Below, in pieces: positions 1 to 6,266 of a stretch of DNA of 7,616 nt. How positions within the stretch are numbered: position 1 is the stretch's first letter; the number at the start of each line of letters is the position of its first letter. The notes under the pieces are model-generated. The model did not search any database, was not told where the DNA came from, and saw nothing but the letters and a program-made list of their open reading frames with translations. Origin of the DNA: Butyrivibrio sp. (GTDB lineage: Bacteria; Bacillota; Clostridia; Lachnospirales; Lachnospiraceae); NCBI GenBank assembly GCA_024688095.1, contig JAILEJ010000186.1:1-7616 (forward strand), in the 5' to 3' direction. Made by a program: the position numbers and the translations under genes.

Positions 1-165
1 GTCGACTTCTACGAGTCCGTCACTACATGGCACACATTTGCCACAGGACTGATTCATAGAAATTTGAAGAAGTGACCTATATAAGGAGATAGGGCACATT
101 CCTGGTGGATACGAGTTCATTCGTGAACGAAATTTATGCAGGACTGTATCAATTCGTTCATTCAT
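1..165 (-). CDS. NuoF-type [4Fe-4S] domain oxidoreductase subunit, N-terminal 55 residues (runs off window)
   Basis: The ATG at 165-163 has an AGAGAGG ribosome site five bases upstream and is open to the window edge. The 55 visible residues contain PPGMCP near residue 20 and QSCGKCVPCSDGL at 39-51. This is the CxxCxxC iron-sulfur signature of the NADH-binding subunit of complex I and its relatives (Cys41, 44, 47; Cys24 is extra). With this motif at the very N-terminus, the protein resembles clostridial proteins in which the NuoF Fe-S region is fused to a GltD-like FAD/NAD(P) module. The module itself is outside the window, so that architecture is inferred. Family members usually have Arg after the third cysteine (PCR); here it is Ser48. 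The protein would be a cytoplasmic electron-transfer subunit. It lies downstream of the nitrate reductase-like operon but is separated from it by a terminator and about 350 bases, so it is probably its own transcription unit. Confidence 0.75.
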   Translation of the reverse strand, partial: MNERIDTVLHKFRSRMNSYPPGMCPISLYRSLLQISMNQSCGKCVPCSDGLVEVD

Positions 166-520
166 GTTGCCTCTCTTTACAAGTTTTCTCACTACCTATT
201 ACCCCCTTGTTCAAGCAGATTGAACACATCATTTTTTTTAGAATCTTTTTTTCAAAATAAACGAAAAAAAGTTTAGCCATTTACATCATACAAAAAAAAT
301 ATATAAATAGTATTTCTATATTATAAAATTCTTATAAAAGTTTTTTTATTTTTGTATGGCATGTAGGTAGTGTTGTAAGTGCATGGAATTAGCTATACTT
401 GAGTGTAATTCTTTTTGTATGGATTTGTTGTTTCGTTGAAATATTTGTGGGGTGAATCAATGCCACATGCGCCGAACGGCCAAATAAAAAAGAAATTAAG
501 TAGGACTATACGCCTGCCAC
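166..520. other. AT-rich intergenic stretch, no convincing gene
   Basis: This stretch separates the left gene from the operon terminator and is extremely AT-rich from about 230 to 350. It presumably carries the promoter of the left gene, but I see no convincing -35/-10 pair for it. Visible structure: an inverted repeat at 208-226 (listed separately); a 10-base inverted pair CATACAAAAA (287-296) / TTTTTGTATG (349-358); an 11-base direct repeat TTTTTGTATGG at 349-359 and 412-422; and a small GC-rich palindrome GCCGAACGGC at 471-480 that stands out from the surrounding composition. A 35-codon plus-strand frame (460-567) runs into the terminator hairpin and is not called as a gene. Confidence 0.6.
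208..226. promoter_or_regulatory. Inverted repeat upstream of the NuoF-type gene, possible operator
   Basis: Perfect 7-base arms TGTTCAA (208-214) and TTGAACA (220-226) flank a 5-base centre. The repeat lies about 42 bases before the start codon at 165, a normal place for a regulator site in the leader or promoter of the leftward gene. On the plus strand it is followed after a few bases by a run of T (232-239), so a weak plus-strand terminator is an alternative. The regulator is unknown. Confidence 0.35.
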
Positions 521-581
521 AAAAAAGTCAAGCCACACTTCTACATCATTACAAAACTGTGGCTTGACACTTATATTTTTT
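521..581 (-). terminator. Rho-independent terminator of the nitrate reductase-like operon
   Basis: A perfect 11-base-pair stem, GTCAAGCCACA (527-537) with TGTGGCTTGAC (558-568), encloses a 20-base loop. On the minus strand the stem is followed at once by six T (complement of 521-526), which makes a strong terminator about 40 bases after the TDT channel stop at 610. The plus-strand side also has a T-rich tail (571-581), so it may work in both directions. Confidence 0.85.
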
Positions 582-609
582 CCATCTAATAATCAACGCT
601 ATACAAAAG

Positions 610-1548
610 TTAACTTCTTTTTTCTTTTCCCAATAACATTCTAAGGAAATTCAGTAGAACATATCCGACCAGCATCGTAGTAACAAATAGCTGAAAACCT
701 GACAACTGCATAATCATTGCACTTGCGCTTTCTTTACCATTTGCCAGGAGGTATGCCGCCATTTTATTTGTAGCAACGATTCCAATTGCCATAGGGAAAG
801 TCATACCTGCAAAGGATGGCATAAAGTCAAAGGAGAAGAAATCAGGTAGCTTAATAAGAATAAATACAATTGATGCCAGCACGCAAAAATACATAAATTT
901 GAGCAAAAATGCATTTGGCTCCGGGTATACATTTACCAGACTTACAACACACAAGCTACATGGAGCAAGTACTACTGGCATAGTGTGATATACGGGTGTT
1001 TTAACCGGAACTTTTATGAGTCTTACTATCATGATTGGTATTAAAACAAGATATATAATGATTCCGTAAATGGTTATGATCTTCAAAAGAGGATTCATAT
1101 TCATGGCTCCACCTGTAACACATGCGACCATAATACCATTATATGTAACAAACCAGCTTGGAACTGTAGTATTAATATCTCGTTTTAATATCACATTATT
1201 AAGAGTAAATACGCATATATGCACCGCATGAACACAAATGGCAAACAACCATATCCATTTACCAAAGGATAGACCAATTTCATAATAAAAGCTTCCAAGA
1301 ATCATCATGCACATACTAAGCCCTGCATACAAACTACACGGGACAGTTTGCTTATACTCTCCTATGCATGTTGAAGTACAGAATATAAGCTTCAAAAAAT
1401 AGGTCAATATAACTATGGTAGCAACGATCATAATCAGATATCTAAACCATGTATAACCAAGACCTCCATAAACATTACTTAATGTTAAAGCACCTACAAA
1501 TGTCGGTAAAACAGGAACTGGAAATTTTTTTAATTTTTCAGCCATCAT
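610..1548 (-). CDS. TDT/SLAC1-TehA family membrane channel or transporter
   Basis: A 312-residue integral membrane protein, close to the length of TehA-type proteins. Hydrophobic segments fit ten helices, roughly at residues 10-30, 35-56, 70-88, 97-117, 131-147, 155-176, 188-205, 215-234, 243-262 and 280-305. The stretch with FMPSFAGMTFPMAIG (242-256) resembles the ninth helix of the TDT family, where SLAC1/TehA channels carry their gating phenylalanine; Phe246 or Phe251 is a candidate, but only an alignment can decide. The family includes tellurite-linked TehA, dicarboxylate transporters and plant SLAC1-type channels that pass chloride and nitrate. As last gene of a nitrate reductase-like operon, 15 bases after the FAD gene, it could pass nitrate or nitrite; this is inference. 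The start is ambiguous: AGGGGG lies two bases before the first ATG (1548) and five before the second (1545), so the second may be used. Substrate unproven. Confidence 0.8.
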   Translation of the reverse strand: MMAEKLKKFPVPVLPTFVGALTLSNVYGGLGYTWFRYLIMIVATIVILTYFLKLIFCTSTCIGEYKQTVPCSLYAGLSMCMMILGSFYYEIGLSFGKWIWLFAICVHAVHICVFTLNNVILKRDINTTVPSWFVTYNGIMVACVTGGAMNMNPLLKIITIYGIIIYLVLIPIMIVRLIKVPVKTPVYHTMPVVLAPCSLCVVSLVNVYPEPNAFLLKFMYFCVLASIVFILIKLPDFFSFDFMPSFAGMTFPMAIGIVATNKMAAYLLANGKESASAMIMQLSGFQLFVTTMLVGYVLLNFLRMLLGKEKRS

Positions 1549-1563
1549 TACCCCCTGTCCTCA

Positions 1564-2793
1564 TCATAGATCATATGCAAACTCTAGATTTGCTCTTTCA
1601 TGGAAGAAATCCGAATAATCAATTTCAAATAGAGGTTTTTTAACCTTTCTGACATCAATCTTTCTGGCAATCATTTGTTGAAGAACTCCGCCATATGCCA
1701 GATCTCCCTGTAAAAGAGCTCCAACAATAACACCATCTTTAGAAACAACCTTTTTATATACTCCATTTTTATCATAGGTATCTACTCTGTATGTATCATC
1801 TGGAGGAGTAACTGTTCCCAGAGACATTGTATGGATTCCAAGAAAACTCATAGTTGACTTACTTGCAAAAAAGTCTGTCATCTTTTCTTTTTTACCAGCC
1901 ATATTTGCAGCGGCAACCATTCCTTCTTTTACAGCAACAGGCCATATAGGACTCATTCCTGAAACATCTCCAGCTCCATACACATCAGGATCTGATGTTT
2001 GTCCATACTCGTTGTACACAAGTCCGAATTTAGATAATTCAAGACCTGAATCCCTTAGAAATTCTACGTTTGATCTAACTCCTGCAGTAACTACAAAATA
2101 GTCACATGGAAGAATTGTTCCATCACTTAATTCAATCTCATATATCTTGTGAGCATCATTCACATGAACTTCATTTACACCAACACCATAGTATTGTTCA
2201 ACTCCATTTTCCTTAAAAGCATCGATATAGGTTTTAGCAGCTCTTTCATCAAGCTGTTTGTTTAATAACCATCCGGCAAAATCTACAAGTGTAACTTTGA
2301 CACCCATGTGAAGATATCCTGTAGCGCAGTCTATACCAATCAGACCAGAGCCCAGAACAACAATATTCCTGGCAGTTTTAGGAACCTCTTTTAATACCTC
2401 AATATCATCAATATTTCTAAAGCCTATATAATTATCTGCATCAGCCAATCCTTTAATCGGTGGTATAAAGGTGTGGGAACCTGTGGCGATAAGCAGCTTA
2501 TTGTAATTTATTTCCTCATTCCCATCAAGAACCAAAATATGTTCAGTGGGCTTAAGGTTTATAGCCTCTCTTCCCTTCATCCAATTTACGTTATAAACCT
2601 TGTCAAAATCCTTTTCTGCAAAATTCAATCTCTCAAGATTTCTTTCTCCAGATAGATACTGATGCAAAATACACCTCGAGTAAATATTCTTGTCCTTAGA
2701 TACAAGAATTATCTCTCCCTCGTCATCGATTTTGCGAAGCTCTCTTATTGCATTTATTCCTGCGGCAGATGAACCAATAATCACATATCTCAT
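1564..2793 (-). CDS. NAD(P)/FAD-dependent oxidoreductase, electron-input subunit of the nitrate reductase-like system
   Basis: A 409-residue pyridine-nucleotide-disulfide-type flavoprotein with no signal peptide. Seen in order: an N-terminal FAD-binding GSSAAG (7-12), ATG (103-105), the NAD-binding GSGLIG (148-153) and the second FAD motif GAGDV (273-277). The strand after GSGLIG ends in Asp171 (TLVDF), an acidic residue that usually favours NADH over NADPH. The fold matches the reductase domains of NirB, NasB-like proteins and rubredoxin reductases; GSSAAG in place of GxGxxG is common there. No redox-active CxxC pair is visible, so it is not a disulfide reductase. It probably oxidises NADH and passes electrons to the adjacent four-cluster ferredoxin. 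Its ATG overlaps that gene's TGA by four bases, and a strong GAGGAGGTGA ribosome site sits inside the ferredoxin gene, suggesting coupled translation. Family assignment is firm; the partner and direction of electron flow are inferred from the operon. Confidence 0.88.
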   Translation of the reverse strand: MRYVIIGSSAAGINAIRELRKIDDEGEIILVSKDKNIYSRCILHQYLSGERNLERLNFAEKDFDKVYNVNWMKGREAINLKPTEHILVLDGNEEINYNKLLIATGSHTFIPPIKGLADADNYIGFRNIDDIEVLKEVPKTARNIVVLGSGLIGIDCATGYLHMGVKVTLVDFAGWLLNKQLDERAAKTYIDAFKENGVEQYYGVGVNEVHVNDAHKIYEIELSDGTILPCDYFVVTAGVRSNVEFLRDSGLELSKFGLVYNEYGQTSDPDVYGAGDVSGMSPIWPVAVKEGMVAAANMAGKKEKMTDFFASKSTMSFLGIHTMSLGTVTPPDDTYRVDTYDKNGVYKKVVSKDGVIVGALLQGDLAYGGVLQQMIARKIDVRKVKKPLFEIDYSDFFHERANLEFAYDL

Positions 2794-3221
2794 TCTTTCA
2801 CCTCCTCAAGCGTTATTGCATGCATAGGGCACTTCTCAACGCACATCGGCATAGGTGTTTTGCCATCTTCGCTCCTATGTACACACATATTACATTTCAT
2901 GATTTCTTTTTGATGAATACTGTCATACTTAAGAATTCCATATGGGCATGACATAATACACATATAGCAGCTTGCACACTGATTTTTATCATACTCAACA
3001 AATCCTGTCTCAGGGTTCTTATGCATAGCTCCTGTCATACATGTGTATGTACACTCAGGTCTGTTACAATGCCTGCAAAATATAGGTGCTGGTGTAGTTT
3101 CTGAATCTATAACAACTCTGTTTCTGGCGTCTCCACTCTCTGTCTCATGACTTACAACGCAAGCCGTTACGCAGGTCAGACAACCAATACAACGATCTCT
3201 ATCTATTTTGATTCGATACAT
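2790..3221 (-). CDS. Four-cluster [4Fe-4S] ferredoxin-type electron-transfer subunit
   Basis: A 143-residue protein with exactly sixteen cysteines in four cluster-binding groups: CxxCxxCxxxC at 11-21, CxxCx4CxxxC at 49-61, CxxCxxCxxxC at 82-92, and CxxCx13CxxxC at 110-131. This is the DmsB/HycB/FdhB-type layout, in which four [4Fe-4S] clusters form a wire between a flavoprotein or membrane donor and a molybdopterin catalytic subunit. There is no signal peptide or membrane anchor, so it acts in the cytoplasm. Its ATG follows directly on the TGA of the catalytic gene with no gap, an AGGAGGG ribosome site lies inside the end of that gene, and its own end overlaps the FAD gene by four bases. Such tight packing fits a stoichiometric complex. 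All sixteen ligands are present, so there is no sign of cluster loss. Confidence 0.92.
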   Translation of the reverse strand: MYRIKIDRDRCIGCLTCVTACVVSHETESGDARNRVVIDSETTPAPIFCRHCNRPECTYTCMTGAMHKNPETGFVEYDKNQCASCYMCIMSCPYGILKYDSIHQKEIMKCNMCVHRSEDGKTPMPMCVEKCPMHAITLEEVKE

Positions 3222-5321
3222 TCAATTGCCCTCCTTTTTAACTTTCTCAAATCTACAGGTTCCGCCCTTATAATTAGGCTCCCTTGAGTACTTGTCGTAA
3301 CTTGAAGGAGTAAGCTTATTACATTCCACATAATGGATTGGAGCATATAATTCGTCATACTGCACATTATCTGTGACCTTAACAGCAAAAACTGCATCCT
3401 GTCCATTAGATGAAAATACACGTATCTCATCCATTTCTTTTATATTGTTTTCTTTAGCAAGCTTGGTATTCATAAAGAGGTACGCCTTTTTAAGCGTTAC
3501 ATCTTCAACAAACTTAACCTCTTTTGTTCTACTCTGAGTATGCCACTGTCCTACAGAGCCTCTTCCTGTATTAAATACAAGAGGGAACTCTTTGGTCACA
3601 GGAATAGGATTTTCAAGCGGCTCCTCATATATAAATTGAGCTTTGCCTGATGGTGTAAAGAATTTTCCATCGGCATACAATCTTCTCTGTTCATCTGATA
3701 ACTCTTTTTCCCTGCCCTCAGGGTAAGGCCACTGAATACCATGTGATTCTGTAAGGTCATCCCAATGAACTCCTGTAAAGTCGCATCCTTTTCCTCTTGA
3801 ACACTCTCTAAGAAGGTCAAAGCACTGTTTCGGAGTCTCCCATTTAGCAATTGCATCGCCCATACCAAGAGCCTTTGCAACACCAAGGATACACTCATAA
3901 TCAGATATTTCATTCTTGTCTCTGTCAAGGACTCTTCTCATAGGAGACAGGCGGCGTTCCATGTTAATATATGTGCCTTCTTTTTTTATTCCTGGAACAA
4001 CCGGGAAGAATACTGTACAATCTTCTGCACTTTCAATTGTGTCATAAATGTCCTGCACCACAAAAAGCTCAAGCTTTTTAGCAGCTTCAGCAAAGGTTTC
4101 ATTATTTGTCCAGCTATGTCTTGGATTAGTACAGAGAATCCATAAACCTTTTATTTCACCAGCATTTATACCTTCAATGATTTTGTTATAAGGAAGCGTA
4201 GGTTTCTTGGCCACATGATCAGGATCTATTCCTGTTATTTCTGCTATGCGGACTCTTTCAGTCTCATCTGCAAAATCTCCTCCAGCAAAAAGACAGGTTG
4301 TATTGCTAAAGAGTCTGGATCCCATGGCGTTACACTGACCTGTAATTGAATTACCTCCAGTTCCGGGCTTTCCAATATTACCTGTAAGAAACGCTAGATT
4401 CATGATAGACTGCGCAGTTCTAACAGCCTCATAGCCCTGGTTTACACCCATAGTCCACCAAAAAGATACTCTTCTACCATTGTGAATAAGTTCTAACAGC
4501 TCAAGAATTTGCTCCTTAGAAAGGCCACTAACTTCACTTCCTCTCTCAAGAGAAAATTCCTTTACAAAATCCTTAAACTGCTCATAGCCTTCTGTATGAT
4601 TATCAACGAAATCATGGTCAACATAATCTTTTTCAATTATTAAATTTGCCAGGGTATACATAAGTGTCAAATCAGATCTCCAACGCAGTTGGTAATGATA
4701 GTCTGCATTGCGCGCAGTCTCTGATTTTCTTGGATCCAAAACAATGATTTTTCTGTCAGGGTTAGTATTATTTCTAACTCTCTGCCAGATAATAGGATGA
4801 GCAACAACAGGGTTTGCTCCAATAAAGATTAAGGTATCGGATAATTCAAAATCCTCCAGTGTAAAGCCTGGAGCATCATATCCATAAGTGCCTTTATGCG
4901 CTACAGCTGCCGAAGCCATACAAAGGCGTGTATTTCCATCAACATTTGTCTGCAGGAAATTGCGCATAACATGTCCAAAAATTGCAAATTCCTCCAACGT
5001 AAGCTGACCGGTACTTATACCAGCCACACTCTCTTTACCATATTTTTTCTGAAGTTCTTTAAGCTTATCTGCCACGTACTTAAAGCCTTCATTCCAAGGA
5101 ACTTCTTTAAAGCTACCATCTGCCTGTCTTATCTTTGGAAGTGCACTTGGTTTAACAGTTGTTTGCTGCTTACTAAGTGACAGTCCCTTAATACAACTAA
5201 ACCCGTCATTAACAGGATAGCCTTTAGTAGGAACAGTCTTGACGATCCTACCATCTTCTACATAGAAATCAAGATTGCAGTCGATGGCACAGAAATTGCA
5301 CGTAGATTGTACCTTCTTCAT
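3222..5321 (-). CDS. Molybdopterin oxidoreductase, cytoplasmic nitrate reductase-like catalytic subunit
   Basis: A 699-residue protein of the DMSO-reductase superfamily. The N-terminus has the [4Fe-4S] ligands Cys8, 11, 15 and 43, with Lys45 just after the last one, as in NapA/NarB. LCMASA at 133-138 places Cys134 as the likely Mo ligand; this motif is typical of NapA/Nas/NarB, whereas formate dehydrogenases usually show CH.P around the Cys/Sec. Further family marks are GANP (168-171), WWTMGVNQ (288-295) and GQCNAMG (328-334), then a C-terminal dinucleotide-binding domain with TGRGSVGQWHTQSRT near 580-600. There is no twin-arginine signal, so the enzyme is cytoplasmic. The ATG at 5321 follows AAAGGAG at a normal distance. 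It is first in the operon, followed by its ferredoxin and NADH/FAD partners, a set resembling the clostridial nar genes. Nitrate is the most likely substrate; another oxyanion cannot be excluded. Confidence 0.88.
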   Translation of the reverse strand: MKKVQSTCNFCAIDCNLDFYVEDGRIVKTVPTKGYPVNDGFSCIKGLSLSKQQTTVKPSALPKIRQADGSFKEVPWNEGFKYVADKLKELQKKYGKESVAGISTGQLTLEEFAIFGHVMRNFLQTNVDGNTRLCMASAAVAHKGTYGYDAPGFTLEDFELSDTLIFIGANPVVAHPIIWQRVRNNTNPDRKIIVLDPRKSETARNADYHYQLRWRSDLTLMYTLANLIIEKDYVDHDFVDNHTEGYEQFKDFVKEFSLERGSEVSGLSKEQILELLELIHNGRRVSFWWTMGVNQGYEAVRTAQSIMNLAFLTGNIGKPGTGGNSITGQCNAMGSRLFSNTTCLFAGGDFADETERVRIAEITGIDPDHVAKKPTLPYNKIIEGINAGEIKGLWILCTNPRHSWTNNETFAEAAKKLELFVVQDIYDTIESAEDCTVFFPVVPGIKKEGTYINMERRLSPMRRVLDRDKNEISDYECILGVAKALGMGDAIAKWETPKQCFDLLRECSRGKGCDFTGVHWDDLTESHGIQWPYPEGREKELSDEQRRLYADGKFFTPSGKAQFIYEEPLENPIPVTKEFPLVFNTGRGSVGQWHTQSRTKEVKFVEDVTLKKAYLFMNTKLAKENNIKEMDEIRVFSSNGQDAVFAVKVTDNVQYDELYAPIHYVECNKLTPSSYDKYSREPNYKGGTCRFEKVKKEGN

Positions 5322-5363
5322 TATTTTTCTCCTTTGACATACAAGTCATATTCAATAACCTAC

Positions 5364-5388
5364 CACTATAATCATACCATTTATAGTG
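5364..5388. promoter_or_regulatory. Perfect inverted repeat over the operon promoter, candidate operator
   Basis: Arms CACTATAA (5364-5371) and TTATAGTG (5381-5388) are exact inverted copies around a 9-base centre. The site is 42 bases before the catalytic subunit start and covers the proposed -10 (5380-5385) and the expected transcription start, a typical position for a repressor. It does not match the FNR consensus TTGAT-N4-ATCAA. The regulator is unknown. Confidence 0.45.
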
Positions 5389-5407
5389 TAATTTTTGCGT
5401 TATCCAA
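5380..5407 (-). promoter_or_regulatory. Candidate sigma-A-type promoter of the nitrate reductase-like operon
   Basis: On the minus strand TTGGAT (5402-5407) and TATAAA (5380-5385) are 16 bases apart, giving a start near 5373 and a leader of about 52 bases. The -35 matches TTGACA in its first three bases and at position 5, and the -10 is good. The region is very AT-rich, so chance matches are likely. Confidence 0.4.
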
Positions 5408-5485
5408 GACATATTTAATCAAAATATAATAATTTATTTTTATATTTTTGATTTCTTTACACTTTATATAAAAACAAAAGAAGCT

Positions 5486-5532
5486 AAACAAAAAGGTCTG
5501 AAGCCGTGTAATTTCATACGACTTCAAACCTT
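5486..5532 (-). terminator. Rho-independent terminator hairpin behind the GNAT relic
   Basis: Positions 5493-5509 pair with 5516-5532: AAGGT/ACCTT, TGAAG/CTTCA and an inner CGTGT/ATACG helix containing one G-T pair, with two mismatches and a 6-base loop. On the minus strand it is followed by TTTTTGTTT. It lies 41 bases after the last stop codon (5574) of the decayed gene, where a terminator for that gene is expected. Confidence 0.65.
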
Positions 5533-5573
5533 GAAAAATAATGAATTATAATGTAATTATATATATGAATTTT

Positions 5574-5875
5574 TTATGGTTTTATAATAACTAAACTTGA
5601 AGAAACCTCTGATGGCATTTTAAATAAATGCTCACCAATTTCCTTTTCATAGTCGCTAACAGCTTTCCTTACCATATCCTTTATGCTGATATTTTTTATC
5701 TATAATCAAACGCCAAAGATTATAATTACCTATTGCAATAGAAGATCCAATGTAGCAAATACTATTTCATGTCCAGTACACTGAAGAAAAAAGTTAGTAA
5801 CCACAATTTCGTATATTCAACATGTCTCATATAGTAATACAACTGATTTCATAGCGATAATTTCACTTCTCCTGA
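5574..5875 (-). pseudogene. Decayed GNAT-family acetyltransferase gene
   Basis: One minus-strand frame (5766-5656) encodes NLWRLIIDKKYQHKGYGKE just before a stop. This matches the acetyl-CoA-binding core (Q/R-x-x-G-x-G/A) of BltD-like GNAT acetyltransferases, whose usual form is close to LWRFMIDKKYQGKGYGK. Slightly upstream a second frame reads HEIVFATL before meeting a stop, consistent with the preceding strand after a frameshift. A ribosome-like AGGAG (5869-5873) precedes a GTG reading KLSL and then a stop, so the start is also damaged. The total span is about 300 bases, where an intact gene needs about 450, so deletions as well as frameshifts are implied. A third frame, open from 5675 to 5574 (33 codons, beginning MVRKAVSDYEKEIGEHLF), overlaps the end and is not recognised. 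The promoter before it and the hairpin after it still look good. The GNAT call is firm for the core motif and loose for the borders. Confidence 0.65.
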
Positions 5876-5905
5876 TGATGTAACTCACGTATTCAAACAC
5901 TAGTT

Positions 5906-5934
5906 ATTATATGCTAAAGATCAAACAACATCAA
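5906..5934 (-). promoter_or_regulatory. Near-consensus promoter in front of the GNAT relic
   Basis: On the minus strand TTGATG (5929-5934) and TATAAT (5906-5911) are exactly 17 bases apart: a perfect -10 and four of six -35 matches. The expected start is near 5899, about 25 bases before AGGAG at 5873-5869. This is the best sigma-A-type promoter in the window, yet it now drives a broken gene. Confidence 0.6.
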
Positions 5935-6040
5935 TTATTTTGACGTAAACAATGTCGTAAATCAATCATTCATTACCATTTTTTGCGGCAAGAGGCATTT
6001 TTAGGTAGTACAATATAGTATCAAAAAGGTATCACGACAC

Positions 6041-6085
6041 AAAAAAAGCCTGAAATCATGTTTATTTAACATGATTCCAAGCCTT
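6041..6085 (-). terminator. Rho-independent terminator hairpin downstream of the toxin-antitoxin pair
   Basis: ATCATGTT (6055-6062) pairs perfectly with AACATGAT (6068-6075) around a 5-base loop. The stem continues outward with about three mismatches to 6045/6085. On the minus strand seven T follow (complement of 6041-6047). It lies about 180 bases after the toxin stop and is the first terminator reached by transcripts from the toxin-antitoxin genes. Its sequence resembles the hairpin at 5493-5532. Confidence 0.7.
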
Positions 6086-6129
6086 GAAAATACTTGATTC
6101 TTTATACCGACCTCTAAGCCACTCTATGA

Positions 6130-6266
6130 TTATTCCATCTCTAGAAAAGCATCACCATCTTGTGAGATTGATTTTCTTTTGTAGCTATATGTTGTTGTGG
6201 TTTTACGTTTATTCCGTCAATTCTTTTGCTTTTTAAGAATTTTTGCAACCAAAGTGCAACCGGAAT
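6130..6266 (-). other. Coding-like tail and small repeats behind the toxin gene, unrecognised
   Basis: A minus-strand frame from 6216 to 6130 gives 28 codons rich in basic and threonine residues and ending KSISQDGDAFLEME before a stop. It has no start of its own and a stop immediately upstream, so it could be the broken C-terminus of a lost gene, but I do not recognise it. Next to the toxin stop are two copies of TGCAACC (6244-6250 and 6255-6261) 11 bases apart, and an inverted repeat AATTCTT (6219-6225) / AAGAATT (6235-6241). Such short repeats can mark a recombination end, but no integrase or matching partner is present in the window. Confidence 0.3.

Larger units (their letters stand above)
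5322..6266. other. Long gene-poor region with relics, promoters and terminators
   Basis: No intact gene was found on either strand in these 945 bases. From the operon outward it holds the operon promoter and operator, a very AT-rich near-palindrome (about 5418-5452, ending in ATCAA and TTGAT), a terminator hairpin (5486-5532), a decayed GNAT acetyltransferase gene (5574-5875) with a promoter (5906-5934), about 100 bases without recognisable features (5940-6040), a second terminator hairpin (6041-6085) and the tail behind the toxin gene (6086-6266). The mix of intact signals and broken coding sequence indicates gene loss rather than a designed regulatory region. Confidence 0.6.

Noticed and set aside
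460..567. Plus-strand 35-codon frame starting ATG at 460 with GGGGTG upstream
   Set aside because: Its last third lies inside the terminator hairpin and the peptide has no recognisable features; the terminator explains the sequence better.
1449..1643. Plus-strand open frame across the TDT/FAD junction
   Set aside because: Antisense to two well-supported genes and without family features; a shadow frame.
4896..5180. Plus-strand open frame of 94 codons
   Set aside because: Entirely antisense to the catalytic subunit, whose cofactor motifs in this part are intact.
5418..5452. AT-rich near-palindrome with ATCAA and TTGAT ends as an FNR site
   Set aside because: The half-sites point the wrong way and are too far apart for TTGAT-N4-ATCAA; low-complexity AT sequence explains it.
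6244..6261. Tandem TGCAACC copies as an integrase attachment site
   Set aside because: Only two short copies, with no integrase and no matching site elsewhere in the window; kept as a note only.
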